A DNA stretch of 64,000 bases, taken from positions 2,728,001-2,792,000 of the forward strand of contig NZ_CP059467.1 of NCBI RefSeq assembly GCF_017894365.1, read 5' to 3'. The notes below the pieces were generated by a model that saw only the letters and a program-made list of their open reading frames with translations, did no database searches and was not told the origin of the DNA. The translations under genes were made by a program, and so were the position numbers. Origin of the DNA: Aromatoleum bremense (GTDB taxonomy: Bacteria > Pseudomonadota > Gammaproteobacteria > Burkholderiales > Rhodocyclaceae). This document shows positions 16,493-25,065 of this stretch, one piece after another; positions within the stretch are counted from its first letter, which is position 1; each line of letters opens with the position of its first letter.

Positions 16493-17908
16493 ATGAGCAC
16501 TATTGACGGCGAAGTGATCCGGGTGCGCGGCCTGGGCAAGTGCTATGAAACCTACACCGCGCCCCATCACCGCCTGCTCGATCTGCTGTGGCGCGGCCCG
16601 CATCGGCGGGCCAGGCACTTCTGGAGCCTGCGCGACCTGAGTTTCAGCGTCCGCCGGGGAGAGGCCATCGGCATTATCGGGCGCAATGGTGCCGGCAAGT
16701 CCACGCTGCTGCAATTGTTGTGTGGCACGCTCGATCCGACCGAAGGGCAGGTGCAGGTGCGCGGGAGGGTCGCCGCGCTGCTCGAACTCGGTGCCGGTTT
16801 CAATCCGGACTTCACCGGGATCGAAAACGTATACCTGAACGCCGCCATTCTCGGGCTGTCCCGGGCGCAGATCGATGCTCGTTTGGCCGACATCCTGGCT
16901 TTCGCCGAGATCGGCGATTTCGTCCACGAGCCGGTCAAGCACTACTCCAGCGGCATGTTCCTGCGCCTGGCGTTCGCGGTGGTCGCCCACGTCGATGCCG
17001 ATGTTCTGATCGTCGACGAGGCGCTGGCCGTGGGCGACGCGCTGTTCGCACAGAAATGCATGCGCTTTCTGCGCGAATTCCGTTCGCGCGGCGTGCTGCT
17101 GCTGGTGAGCCACGATATTCCGTCGGTGACCAGCCTGTGCGACCGCGCGCTGTGGCTCGAACACGGTTCGCTGCGCATGGCCGGGACCGCCAAGGATGTC
17201 ACCGAAGCTTATCTGGAAGCGGTCTATGCCGAGCGCCAAGAGGTCGCCGGCCTGCGTCCGAACGAAGGCGGCGCCGGAAGCGACATGGCGCGGCCGGCGA
17301 CGGGGGGCGAACTCCTCGCCCACGACGCCCGCCGCGACCTGTTGATCCATTCGAACCTGCGCAACGATCTGGAGGTCTTGCCCTTCGACGCCGAGGCGCG
17401 AGGTTTCGGTACCGGGCATGTGAGGGTGAACTGGGTCGGCATCCGCGATCATGCCGAGCGCCCCCTTGCCTGGCTGGTGGGCGGTGAGGAGGTCATGCTC
17501 GAAGTGCGTTTCGAAGCGTTCGCGCAAGCGGCGGATCTCATCGTCGGCTTCATGTTCAAGGATCGCCTGGGGCAAGTGCTGTTCGGCGAGAATACCTACC
17601 TGGCGTGCCTGGATGCGACTCCGGTATTCGAGGCCGGCATGCAGGGCGCAGCACGCTTCGCCTTCCGTCTGCCTTACCTGCCTTCGGGCGAATACGCGAT
17701 CAGCGTGGGCATTGCCGCTGGCACCCAGGAGCATCACGTTCAGCATCATTGGGTGCACGATGCGCTGGTGATTCGCTGTGTCGCGTCGCATGTCACGCAC
17801 GGATTGCTGGGCGTGCCGATGGCGTCGATCCAGCTTCAGGTGGTGCATGACGACCAGAACCGGGAAGTGGAGCAGGCCGATGCAATGGCCGGAGTGTGCC
17901 ATGGCTGA
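16493..17908 (+). CDS. wzt: O-polysaccharide ABC transporter ATPase Wzt with C-terminal sugar-binding domain (system A)
   Basis: About 471 residues. The nucleotide-binding domain (1-240) has Walker A GRNGAGKST, signature YSSGM, Walker B LIVDEALAVGD and switch LLLVSHD. The C-terminal ~180 residues form a Wzt-C-like beta-sandwich (EVMLEVRFEAFAQAADLIVG; YLPSGEYAISVGIAAG) that binds the finished O-chain end. It energises export of a lipid-linked polysaccharide through the Wzm channel encoded next (8-base overlap). I prefer ATG 16493 because the domain begins there; a GTG at 16457 is also possible and neither has a strong ribosome site. Confidence 0.92.
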   Translation: MSTIDGEVIRVRGLGKCYETYTAPHHRLLDLLWRGPHRRARHFWSLRDLSFSVRRGEAIGIIGRNGAGKSTLLQLLCGTLDPTEGQVQVRGRVAALLELGAGFNPDFTGIENVYLNAAILGLSRAQIDARLADILAFAEIGDFVHEPVKHYSSGMFLRLAFAVVAHVDADVLIVDEALAVGDALFAQKCMRFLREFRSRGVLLLVSHDIPSVTSLCDRALWLEHGSLRMAGTAKDVTEAYLEAVYAERQEVAGLRPNEGGAGSDMARPATGGELLAHDARRDLLIHSNLRNDLEVLPFDAEARGFGTGHVRVNWVGIRDHAERPLAWLVGGEEVMLEVRFEAFAQAADLIVGFMFKDRLGQVLFGENTYLACLDATPVFEAGMQGAARFAFRLPYLPSGEYAISVGIAAGTQEHHVQHHWVHDALVIRCVASHVTHGLLGVPMASIQLQVVHDDQNREVEQADAMAGVCHG

Positions 17909-18722
17909 GGCTGCATCGCTGCGCGTGCTGCGGCCGGTGGGGCTGGCCTGGAGGCATCGGGAACTGCTGCGTGAAATGACGCGACGCGAGATCGTGCGCC
18001 GCTATCGTGGCTCTTCGCTTGGCGCCATCTGGCTCGTGCTGGCGCCGCTGCTGATGTTGGCGGTGTATGCCTTCGTGTTCGGTGTGGTCTTTCAGGTGCG
18101 CTGGGGCGGAGTCGGCGACAGCAAGGCGATGTTCGCCGCCGTGCTGTTTTGCGGGGTATCGGTATTTTCGCTGTTTGCCGATGTACTCAACCGCTCGCCG
18201 ATGCTGATCCTGGAGAACGTCAATTACGTCAAGAAAGTGGTGTTTCCGCTCGAGATCCTGAGCTATGTGGCGGTGCTCGCGGCGTGCCTGCACTTTGCTT
18301 TTTCACTGGTGGTATTGCTGGTCTTCGTCGGTGTCAGCATGGGTGTGCCGCCACTTTCGGTGGTCGCCCTGCCTTTGGTGCTGCTGCCTTTCCTGCTGGT
18401 GCTGGTGGGGTTGTCGTGGTTGGTTGCGGCGTTGGGGGTATTCCTGCGCGATGTCGCCCAGGTGACCGGTTTCATCACCACGGCGATGATGTTCCTGAGC
18501 CCGGTGTTCTACCCGATCACCGCGGTGCCCGAGAGCTATCGTCACCTGTTGTGGCTCAACCCGATGACCCACGTCGTGGAAATGTTCCGCGGCATACTCA
18601 TTTTCGGGCGTTGGCCGGCATGGCAGGAGCTGCTGCTGTGGTGGCTCGTCGCAGCGGGCGCGTTACTCGTCGGTCATGCGGTGTTCCGTCGCCTGCGCAG
18701 TGGTTTTGCCGATGTCCTGTAG
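17901..18722 (+). CDS. wzm: O-polysaccharide ABC transporter permease Wzm (system A)
   Basis: 273 residues starting at the ATG inside the end of wzt. It has the ABC-2 permease pattern with about six membrane segments (ALLGAIWLVLAPLLMLAVYAF-type start, FITTAMMFLSPVFYPITA). The motifs RREIVRRYRGSSLGAIW near the start and WLNPMTHVVEMFRGIL near the end are typical of Wzm/KpsM. It forms the inner-membrane channel for the polysaccharide with Wzt. 18 bases separate it from the following methyltransferase gene. Confidence 0.93.
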   Translation: MAEAASLRVLRPVGLAWRHRELLREMTRREIVRRYRGSSLGAIWLVLAPLLMLAVYAFVFGVVFQVRWGGVGDSKAMFAAVLFCGVSVFSLFADVLNRSPMLILENVNYVKKVVFPLEILSYVAVLAACLHFAFSLVVLLVFVGVSMGVPPLSVVALPLVLLPFLLVLVGLSWLVAALGVFLRDVAQVTGFITTAMMFLSPVFYPITAVPESYRHLLWLNPMTHVVEMFRGILIFGRWPAWQELLLWWLVAAGALLVGHAVFRRLRSGFADVL

Positions 18723-18740
18723 CGCACGCCAGGGGTTGCG

Positions 18741-20171
18741 ATGACTGCCGCGTCAAGGCCGATTTTGCGCCTGCTGCGAGTGGTGGTGGAGGGAGGATTC
18801 GATATCGCGCCAGTGCGCGGCGTCGATGAGCGTCGCATCGCGCTGCGTTTCGACGCCGATACCGATGAGTTCGTCGTCGGTGATTGCCATCTCGACGGCG
18901 TTCGTCGGCTCAGCGTGCATCCGCGCTGGCGAGCGCTGGGTGCGGATTTCCAGCAGCAACTGGCGAACCGTTATTTCACCGACGAACTGCTGGTGCATCG
19001 CCCGGACGTGATCGTCATCGACGGTGTGACCGGTGCGAGCATGGACATGGTGCGTGTCGGCGCGCTGCTCGGCTATCCGGTGCTGATGCGCGTGCCCGGT
19101 GTGGCGCTGCCGGCGGCAGGCACGCGCGCGCGGCTGTGGCTGGCCGACGTGGTTGCGCTGGCCTCGGGCATTTATGTCAATGGTGACGAGGCGGCCGATG
19201 TCGCTTTCCGCGAAACATTTCCCGCCCGGGCGCCTGCGCTCGCGGCGGGCCTGGAACAGGCGCTCCAGGCCCTTCAGCCGTTGCCTGCGGTGGCTTCCTC
19301 GGGCAGTACGGTGTCCGGCTATGCCCACTATGCTTTCGGCCTGCGCGATCACGGCCTGCTATACCGCATGCAACTGCCGCTCGCGGGACATTTCGACGGT
19401 TGCAGCGAGGTGCTGGAAGTGGCCTGCGGGACCGCGGTGTTTCTCGACATCCTGCGCGAGCGGGGCATTGCCGCGCGAGGCGTCGAGCGCGATTCCGCCT
19501 CGGTGCGCTATGCGCGTGGCCTGGGATTCGACATCGACGAGAGTGATGCGCTCGACTACCTTGCCGACGCCGGCGGCCGGTTTGATGGCATTTATTGTTC
19601 GCATTTCGTCGAACACCTCGATATCGCCGGAGTGGACCGGCTGATCGGCCTCATCGCGCACGCGCTGCGTCCCGGTGGCGTGGCCGTGTTCGTGTTTCCC
19701 GACCCCGAATCGATCCGCAGTCAGTTGCTGGGTTTCTGGCGCGACCCGGAACATGTGCGCTTCTATCATCCGGACCTGATCGAGCTGATGTGCCGCGGTT
19801 ATGGCCTCGATCCCGAATTCCATAGTCACCGCGCCGATGGCCGCGAAGTGGTTCCGTTTGCCTGGCAGCCGCCGCTGAATGCTGCCGCAACGGTGCCGAA
19901 TCCGCCCGCTGCGCTGCCTTCTCCTGCATTTCCGGTGGAGCCGGCCGGGCGCACGGAGCGGATGCTGAGGCGTTTCGGCATCATCTCTCCGGCCGCGCTG
20001 CGCAGACTCGAGAATGCTTTCACCAAGCACGTTGCGGTGCAGCACGAGTACACTGCGCGACTGCAGTCACGGGTGGACGAACTGGAGGGAGCGGTGCGCA
20101 GCCTGTGGGCGGTCAATCAGACCTGGGCATGGGACGACAACGCGGTGATCCGCGTGCGCAAGCCCGCGTGA
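18741..20171 (+). CDS. SAM-dependent methyltransferase with N-terminal extra domain and C-terminal coiled coil
   Basis: 476 residues. The central class I methyltransferase domain (about 215-370) carries VLEVACGTAVFLDIL, an acidic strand and HALRPGGVAVFVFPD. The first ~190 residues are a separate domain with GT-like phrases (HRPDVIVIDGVTGASMDM) that I cannot assign. The C-terminus (~430-470) is a predicted coiled coil (HEYTARLQSRVDELEGAVRSL). Beside Wzt/Wzm this resembles chain-terminating methyltransferases that cap ABC-exported O-chains and set chain length through a coiled-coil ruler, but no kinase domain of the WbdD type is seen. The capping role is inferred. Confidence 0.82.
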   Translation: MTAASRPILRLLRVVVEGGFDIAPVRGVDERRIALRFDADTDEFVVGDCHLDGVRRLSVHPRWRALGADFQQQLANRYFTDELLVHRPDVIVIDGVTGASMDMVRVGALLGYPVLMRVPGVALPAAGTRARLWLADVVALASGIYVNGDEAADVAFRETFPARAPALAAGLEQALQALQPLPAVASSGSTVSGYAHYAFGLRDHGLLYRMQLPLAGHFDGCSEVLEVACGTAVFLDILRERGIAARGVERDSASVRYARGLGFDIDESDALDYLADAGGRFDGIYCSHFVEHLDIAGVDRLIGLIAHALRPGGVAVFVFPDPESIRSQLLGFWRDPEHVRFYHPDLIELMCRGYGLDPEFHSHRADGREVVPFAWQPPLNAAATVPNPPAALPSPAFPVEPAGRTERMLRRFGIISPAALRRLENAFTKHVAVQHEYTARLQSRVDELEGAVRSLWAVNQTWAWDDNAVIRVRKPA

Positions 20172-20196
20172 GCGTAACAGCAGCAAGGAAGCGAGA

Positions 20197-23100
20197 GTGA
20201 ACGATAAACACGTCGGCTCCGACGCCGAGAGCGAGATCCAGCGGCGTGGCTCCGCAGGTGCGGGGGCGGACATCATCGATGTCATCGTGCCGATATTCCG
20301 CGGTGCCGAAGAAACGCGCCGCTGCCTGGAGTCCGTGCTGGGCTGCAGTGCGCGGGCACGTTTCGAACTGATCGTCGTGGACGACTGCTCCCCGGAGCCG
20401 GAAGTCGTGGCGCTGGTCGATGCGCTGGCAGCGGCGGGCCGTATCCACCTGTTGCGCAACGAGAGCAATCGCGGATTCGTCGGTTCGGTCAACCGTGCCA
20501 TGGCGCTGCACCCGGAACGCGACGTAGTGCTGCTCAACAGCGACACTGAGGTGGCGAACGACTGGCTGGACCGGATCGCCGCATGTGCGCGGTCCGCGTC
20601 GAACATCGCAACGGTAACGCCGTTTTCCAACAATGCGACGATCTGTTCGTATCCGTTCGACGGCTGGACCGGTGAGGTGCCGGGAACCCTTGGATTAGCG
20701 GGACTCGATCGGTTGTTTGCGCATGTTCATAGGGGGCTTATAGCAGATCTGCCGACCGCAATCGGCTTCTGCATGTACATCCCGCGGACGGCGCTCGAGA
20801 GCTTGGGTCTTTTCGACGAGGTGCGCTTCGGACGGGGCTACGGCGAGGAGAACGACTTCTCGCTGCGAGCGGCTAAGGCCGGCTGGCGCAATGTGCTCTG
20901 TGCGGACACCTTCGTCTATCACCGAGGAGGGGTGAGCTTCGGTCAGGAACGGCACGAGCTAATGAAGCGGGCAGAACGGGCGCTGCTTGAAGTGCACCCC
21001 GACTACAATGACCGCGTGGCTGCGTTTGCTGCTGCAGATCCGCTGCATGACCTGCGCCAAGCGATCGACGAGGCGCGGCGTAAAGCCGGTGCCGGGGAGG
21101 TGGCGGCGCTTGCGACGGAGCAAGCTGTGCGGGGCTCCGACAACGTGCCATTTGTCGTCTCGGATGCCGAGCAGAGTCAGCCTGAGGCGCAGCGGCCCCA
21201 CGCGAGGCGCGGCAAGCCAGTGGTGCTGCATATATCGCATAGTTGGGGCGGTGGCGTCGATCGTTGGGTTCGCGATTTCGCGAATGCCGATGATCAGGGG
21301 TGGAACCTCGTGCTGCATTCGCGCACATGGCGCAATGAGGCGGGCGTGCGCCTCGAACTGCTCGACGTCCTGACCGGAGAGGAACCAGTGCTCGCCTGGG
21401 ACCTGGACCAGCCGATTGCCACCACTACGGTCTCGCACGGCCCCTATCGGGCGATCCTGGACGGTATCGTCGCTGAATTCGGCGTCGAGGCGGTGATTGT
21501 CTCCTCATTGATCGGGCACTCGCTTGACGCCCTCGATACCGGATGCCCCACTATTGTTGTACTGCATGATTTTTATCCGTTTTGCCCGGCTCTGTTCGCT
21601 TGGTTTGACGGCGCTTGCCAGAGTTGTGATCGCTCTTTGCTGCAACGTTGTCTCGGGACGAACGCCTTCAATGTTTTCTGGCATCACGATGATACGGACG
21701 AATGGCAGGCACTGCGCGAGGAGTATGCAGGCAAGTTGAAATCCGATCTGGTGCGCGTCGCTGCCCCCAGTCATACAGTGTATTCACGCTATGCGACGCT
21801 TTTTCCGGTGTTGCGCGACAAGGAAGTGATGCTGATTCCGCACGGCCTCGGTGGAGTGCCGGTCGAGCCCACCATCATCCCCGATGATCTGCTTGAATTA
21901 TTGGAAGGTTCGCGCCGACTGCGGGTGTTGGTTCCCGGACGCCTGTCACTGCACAAGGGGTTCCATCTACTCCAGGAGGTGTTGTCTGTCCTGACCGGTT
22001 TTGCCGAGATCCTGCTGCTCGGGAGCGGAGAATTCGGCGCGCCCTTCGCAGAGATGGAAAATGTCCATGTCGTGCCCGATTACACAAACGCCGAACTGGC
22101 CGCAAGGGTCGCGGAATTTCGACCGGACTGTGCGCTGTTGTTGTCCATATTGCCGGAGACGTTCAGCTATACGTTGAGTGAAATGCAGGCACTGGGAGTG
22201 CCTGTGGTCGCGACTCGACTTGGAGCGTTCCTTGAGCGAATTGAGGACGGGACAAGCGGATTCCTTGTCGAGCCCTGTGCCGATGAAATCATCGCCCGGT
22301 TGCGTGCACTTGCGGCACAACCAGAAGCACTTGCGCATGTCCGCGACGTCCTGCGTGCGAAACCAGTGCGCGTCGCGGCGCAGATGGTGTCGGACTATCG
22401 CGTGCTGTTCCAGCAGGTGACTGTCGTTCGTCCGGTAAAGGCAGCAGGAAGGATGGTGACTGCGCTCACAGAAGCGATCGAGCAACGGCAAGTACGGGAG
22501 CGCTGGTTTCGAGCGGAGTGCGAACGCCTCCAACGCTTGGAGGCAGAAGCCGCGGGGCGCAATCTCAGCCTCGAAGCGGAACGGGATTCGCTTCAGGCGG
22601 CGCTACAAGCAGCTCATACGGAAGTGGTCCGCCTCGAACTGCATTTGGTCGAAATCCAGACCTATCGTGACGCACTGCTCGATTCCACTTCGTGGCGCTT
22701 GACGCGACCGTTACGCGCAGCGCGCGAGATCATTACCGGTAAGGCATATCGCGTGCCGTGCTCATCTGCGTCCCTGTCCCAAGAGGCGCCTGTCACACCA
22801 TCGTGCGGTCCAACGGCGCACGATGAGCAGGTGCCAAACGAGAAGAGCTCTCCGGCGCGGGTGATTGCGTTTAGGCACGGGGACGCGCTTGCGCGTAGGC
22901 GAGCAGATTGGCTTGGAAGCCGACTCGGCCTTCCAGTTGTGGAGCTAACTGATCCCATGCTGGCAGGAATGGACTTGGGCATGGGGGTGAGTTTGTCAGT
23001 GGGGGTGATCGTCCCGAACTCAGGACAGGAGTTCGTGCCGGAATCGATCTGTTTGGAAGGCCCCGTTGACGTTCGTGAGCAGCTGGATGTTGTTGACAAC

Positions 23101-23805
23101 AGGCTTCCGGAACATGTTGTGGTGCCTTCAGCTGCGATCGCATACAGTTTGAATGAGGCGTTTGGCATCAAACTGCCGCCAGCGAAAGTTACGCCATTTC
23201 CGTTGGTCGGGAACTGGACACGTAATCATTTACGAGAAGCAGAACGTGTTCGCCTGCGCGAGGCGCTTGGTGTTCCGGATAAAACGCGAATTATTGTCGG
23301 CATCGGCCGGGCAGATGCGCACTCAGGCCTGCTGCGTTTTGCCCGCGTTGCAATGGAGTTCGCCGAGCGAAACAACGGTTACTGCTTCGTGTGGATCGGC
23401 GGACGAGATTCGGAATGGTTGCGGGGTCACTGGAATGAAGTCGGTGTCCCGATCGCGTTGCGCCGCCTGTTCCTCATCGATGAAGAGGCATTCGAGCTGT
23501 GGCTGCTCGCAGCCGATGCCTACCTCGGCTGCCGGCATGGTGGGGTCCATGACGCCGGCGTGCTCGAGGCGCTCGCGGCAGGACTGCCGGTTGCGGTGGA
23601 ATTCGGCGGTTCGCTGGCGGATGACTTGCGTTCACAAGCATCCACTCATGCGTTTGATCTCGCAGTCGATGAGCACGCACTATCTCGTCTTTTGCTGTGG
23701 ACCCGTGCGCCGTTCACCCCGCGCGTCGCCGCAGCACGCCTTGTTCGCGAGCGCTTTGGCAGTGAACATGCAGTGGCCGAATTCGTGGCCGCTTTCACAG
23801 CCTGA
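20197..23805 (+). CDS. Giant multi-domain glycosyltransferase (GT2 - GT4 - coiled coil - GT-B-like)
   Basis: 1202 residues from a GTG with AAGGAAG upstream. Residues ~25-290 form a GT-A family 2 domain (DVIVPIFRGAEETRRCLES, DVVLLNSDTEV). Residues ~335-745 form a GT4 domain (HISHSWGGGVDRWVRDF; LVPGRLSLHKGFHLLQ; LPETFSYTLSEMQALGVPVV). About 770-880 is a charged coiled coil ending in SWRLTRPLRAARE. About 900-1202 is a second GT-B-like domain (IIVGIGRADAHSGLLRF; LEALAAGLPVAVEFGG). One protein would therefore add several sugars of a repeat unit in the cytoplasm. It follows the methyltransferase closely and is part of system A. Confidence 0.88.
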   Translation: MNDKHVGSDAESEIQRRGSAGAGADIIDVIVPIFRGAEETRRCLESVLGCSARARFELIVVDDCSPEPEVVALVDALAAAGRIHLLRNESNRGFVGSVNRAMALHPERDVVLLNSDTEVANDWLDRIAACARSASNIATVTPFSNNATICSYPFDGWTGEVPGTLGLAGLDRLFAHVHRGLIADLPTAIGFCMYIPRTALESLGLFDEVRFGRGYGEENDFSLRAAKAGWRNVLCADTFVYHRGGVSFGQERHELMKRAERALLEVHPDYNDRVAAFAAADPLHDLRQAIDEARRKAGAGEVAALATEQAVRGSDNVPFVVSDAEQSQPEAQRPHARRGKPVVLHISHSWGGGVDRWVRDFANADDQGWNLVLHSRTWRNEAGVRLELLDVLTGEEPVLAWDLDQPIATTTVSHGPYRAILDGIVAEFGVEAVIVSSLIGHSLDALDTGCPTIVVLHDFYPFCPALFAWFDGACQSCDRSLLQRCLGTNAFNVFWHHDDTDEWQALREEYAGKLKSDLVRVAAPSHTVYSRYATLFPVLRDKEVMLIPHGLGGVPVEPTIIPDDLLELLEGSRRLRVLVPGRLSLHKGFHLLQEVLSVLTGFAEILLLGSGEFGAPFAEMENVHVVPDYTNAELAARVAEFRPDCALLLSILPETFSYTLSEMQALGVPVVATRLGAFLERIEDGTSGFLVEPCADEIIARLRALAAQPEALAHVRDVLRAKPVRVAAQMVSDYRVLFQQVTVVRPVKAAGRMVTALTEAIEQRQVRERWFRAECERLQRLEAEAAGRNLSLEAERDSLQAALQAAHTEVVRLELHLVEIQTYRDALLDSTSWRLTRPLRAAREIITGKAYRVPCSSASLSQEAPVTPSCGPTAHDEQVPNEKSSPARVIAFRHGDALARRRADWLGSRLGLPVVELTDPMLAGMDLGMGVSLSVGVIVPNSGQEFVPESICLEGPVDVREQLDVVDNRLPEHVVVPSAAIAYSLNEAFGIKLPPAKVTPFPLVGNWTRNHLREAERVRLREALGVPDKTRIIVGIGRADAHSGLLRFARVAMEFAERNNGYCFVWIGGRDSEWLRGHWNEVGVPIALRRLFLIDEEAFELWLLAADAYLGCRHGGVHDAGVLEALAAGLPVAVEFGGSLADDLRSQASTHAFDLAVDEHALSRLLLWTRAPFTPRVAAARLVRERFGSEHAVAEFVAAFTA

Positions 23806-23871
23806 TTTAACATTCGACCGCACGGTGACCGACGCTATGCGAGGCCTGGTGGCGGCGTGGGAGTTGAAAGA

Positions 23872-25065
23872 ATGTCAATGATGATCAGCAGGACAGTCTT
23901 GCAGCGGCGCCTGCGTTCGGTCGGGCGAGCAGTGTATTGGCGCTTGCCCCCTGGATGGCGAGAGTCGGTAGTCGAATTTTCTTATCGCCACGCAGGCGGA
24001 TTGTTTCGGGGAATCGGCCACTACGAGATATGGCGTCAGCAGCGTTTACCTGGCGGTAGCCAGAATACGGCGGTTGGCCCTTCCCGCCTGACTGAACTTG
24101 GCAACGTCGCGCCGCTGCAACAGGCTCCCGGGCGAATCGCGATTCATGCGCATGTTTATTACCCTGATTTGGCCAAGGAATTCGCGGCCCGCCTGCGCAA
24201 CATGCCTTACCCGTATGATCTTTTCGTGTCAGTCGCGAATGAGAAAGGAATGGGCGCCTGCCGTAGTGCATTTGCGCGTTTGCCGTGCATGGGGCGACTT
24301 CGGGTCGAGGTGGTGCCCAATCGCGGGCGGGATCTCGCCCCGATGTTTTGTGCTTTCGGTGGCGAGCTGAAGACCTACGACTTTATCGCCCATATCCATA
24401 CCAAAAAGTCACTCTACAATAAGGGCGCGACCGATGGTTGGCGGGACTATCTGCTTTCATCTCTGTTGGGCAGCGAGGGATGCATACGCCGCATTTTCAG
24501 GTTGCTCGTTGATGATGCGGGTATGGTTTTCCCGCAGAACTACTCCAAGGTTCCCTACGCGGGCAGCACGTGGCTTGCGAATCGCGCGAGCGGTGTCGCT
24601 TGGTCTCACCGGCTCGGCGTGCGTGCGCCATCGTCGGGTTACTTCGATTTCCCGATTGGCTCGATGTTCTGGGCCCGCATGGATGCGCTGCGGCCATTGT
24701 TTGACGTCGGTCTGACACTCGAGGATTTCGACGCTGAAGCGGGCCAGTTGGACGGCACACTCGCACACACTATTGAGCGGCTGCTGGGAGTTGTCGCCCG
24801 AGGTTCGGGGCGCCGCATGGCGATACTGAGGGACGCCACCACTCCAAGCTGGTCGCCTTGGCGCTTCGATCAATATTTGCATCGCGGACGTACGGTCAGC
24901 GAGGACATGCTGGCGATGCCGGAATTGAAGCTGATAATTTTCGATGTTTTCGACACCCTGCTCGTTCGACCGCTACTGGATCCGGAACAACTGAAAGCGG
25001 TTGTTGCTCGTCAAGCCGGTGTACCGCTGGGGAAAAAAATATCTCGCTTGGCGAGCGGAGGCTGA
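23872..25065 (+). CDS. RgpF-type rhamnan synthesis protein with start of a HAD domain, N-terminal part of a frameshifted gene
   Basis: About 397 residues from ATG 23872 (GGGAG eight bases upstream). The RgpF-like region spans residues ~85-330 (IAIHAHVYYPDLAKEF, VPNRGRDLAPMFCAF, FIAHIHTKKS, FPIGSMFWARMDALRP). The last 35 residues begin a HAD hydrolase with motif I IIFDVFDTLLVRP, then run into unrelated residues after an A7 run (25033-25039). The rest of the HAD domain continues in the next frame. Family members act in rhamnose-polymer synthesis. Removing one A would join both halves into a ~950-residue protein. Confidence 0.85.
   Translation: MSMMISRTVLQRRLRSVGRAVYWRLPPGWRESVVEFSYRHAGGLFRGIGHYEIWRQQRLPGGSQNTAVGPSRLTELGNVAPLQQAPGRIAIHAHVYYPDLAKEFAARLRNMPYPYDLFVSVANEKGMGACRSAFARLPCMGRLRVEVVPNRGRDLAPMFCAFGGELKTYDFIAHIHTKKSLYNKGATDGWRDYLLSSLLGSEGCIRRIFRLLVDDAGMVFPQNYSKVPYAGSTWLANRASGVAWSHRLGVRAPSSGYFDFPIGSMFWARMDALRPLFDVGLTLEDFDAEAGQLDGTLAHTIERLLGVVARGSGRRMAILRDATTPSWSPWRFDQYLHRGRTVSEDMLAMPELKLIIFDVFDTLLVRPLLDPEQLKAVVARQAGVPLGKKISRLASGG

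Noticed and set aside
16385..17902. 505-residue minus-strand frame opposite wzt
   Set aside because: Wzt motifs on the plus strand are complete; the antisense frame is His/Arg/Gln-rich filler.
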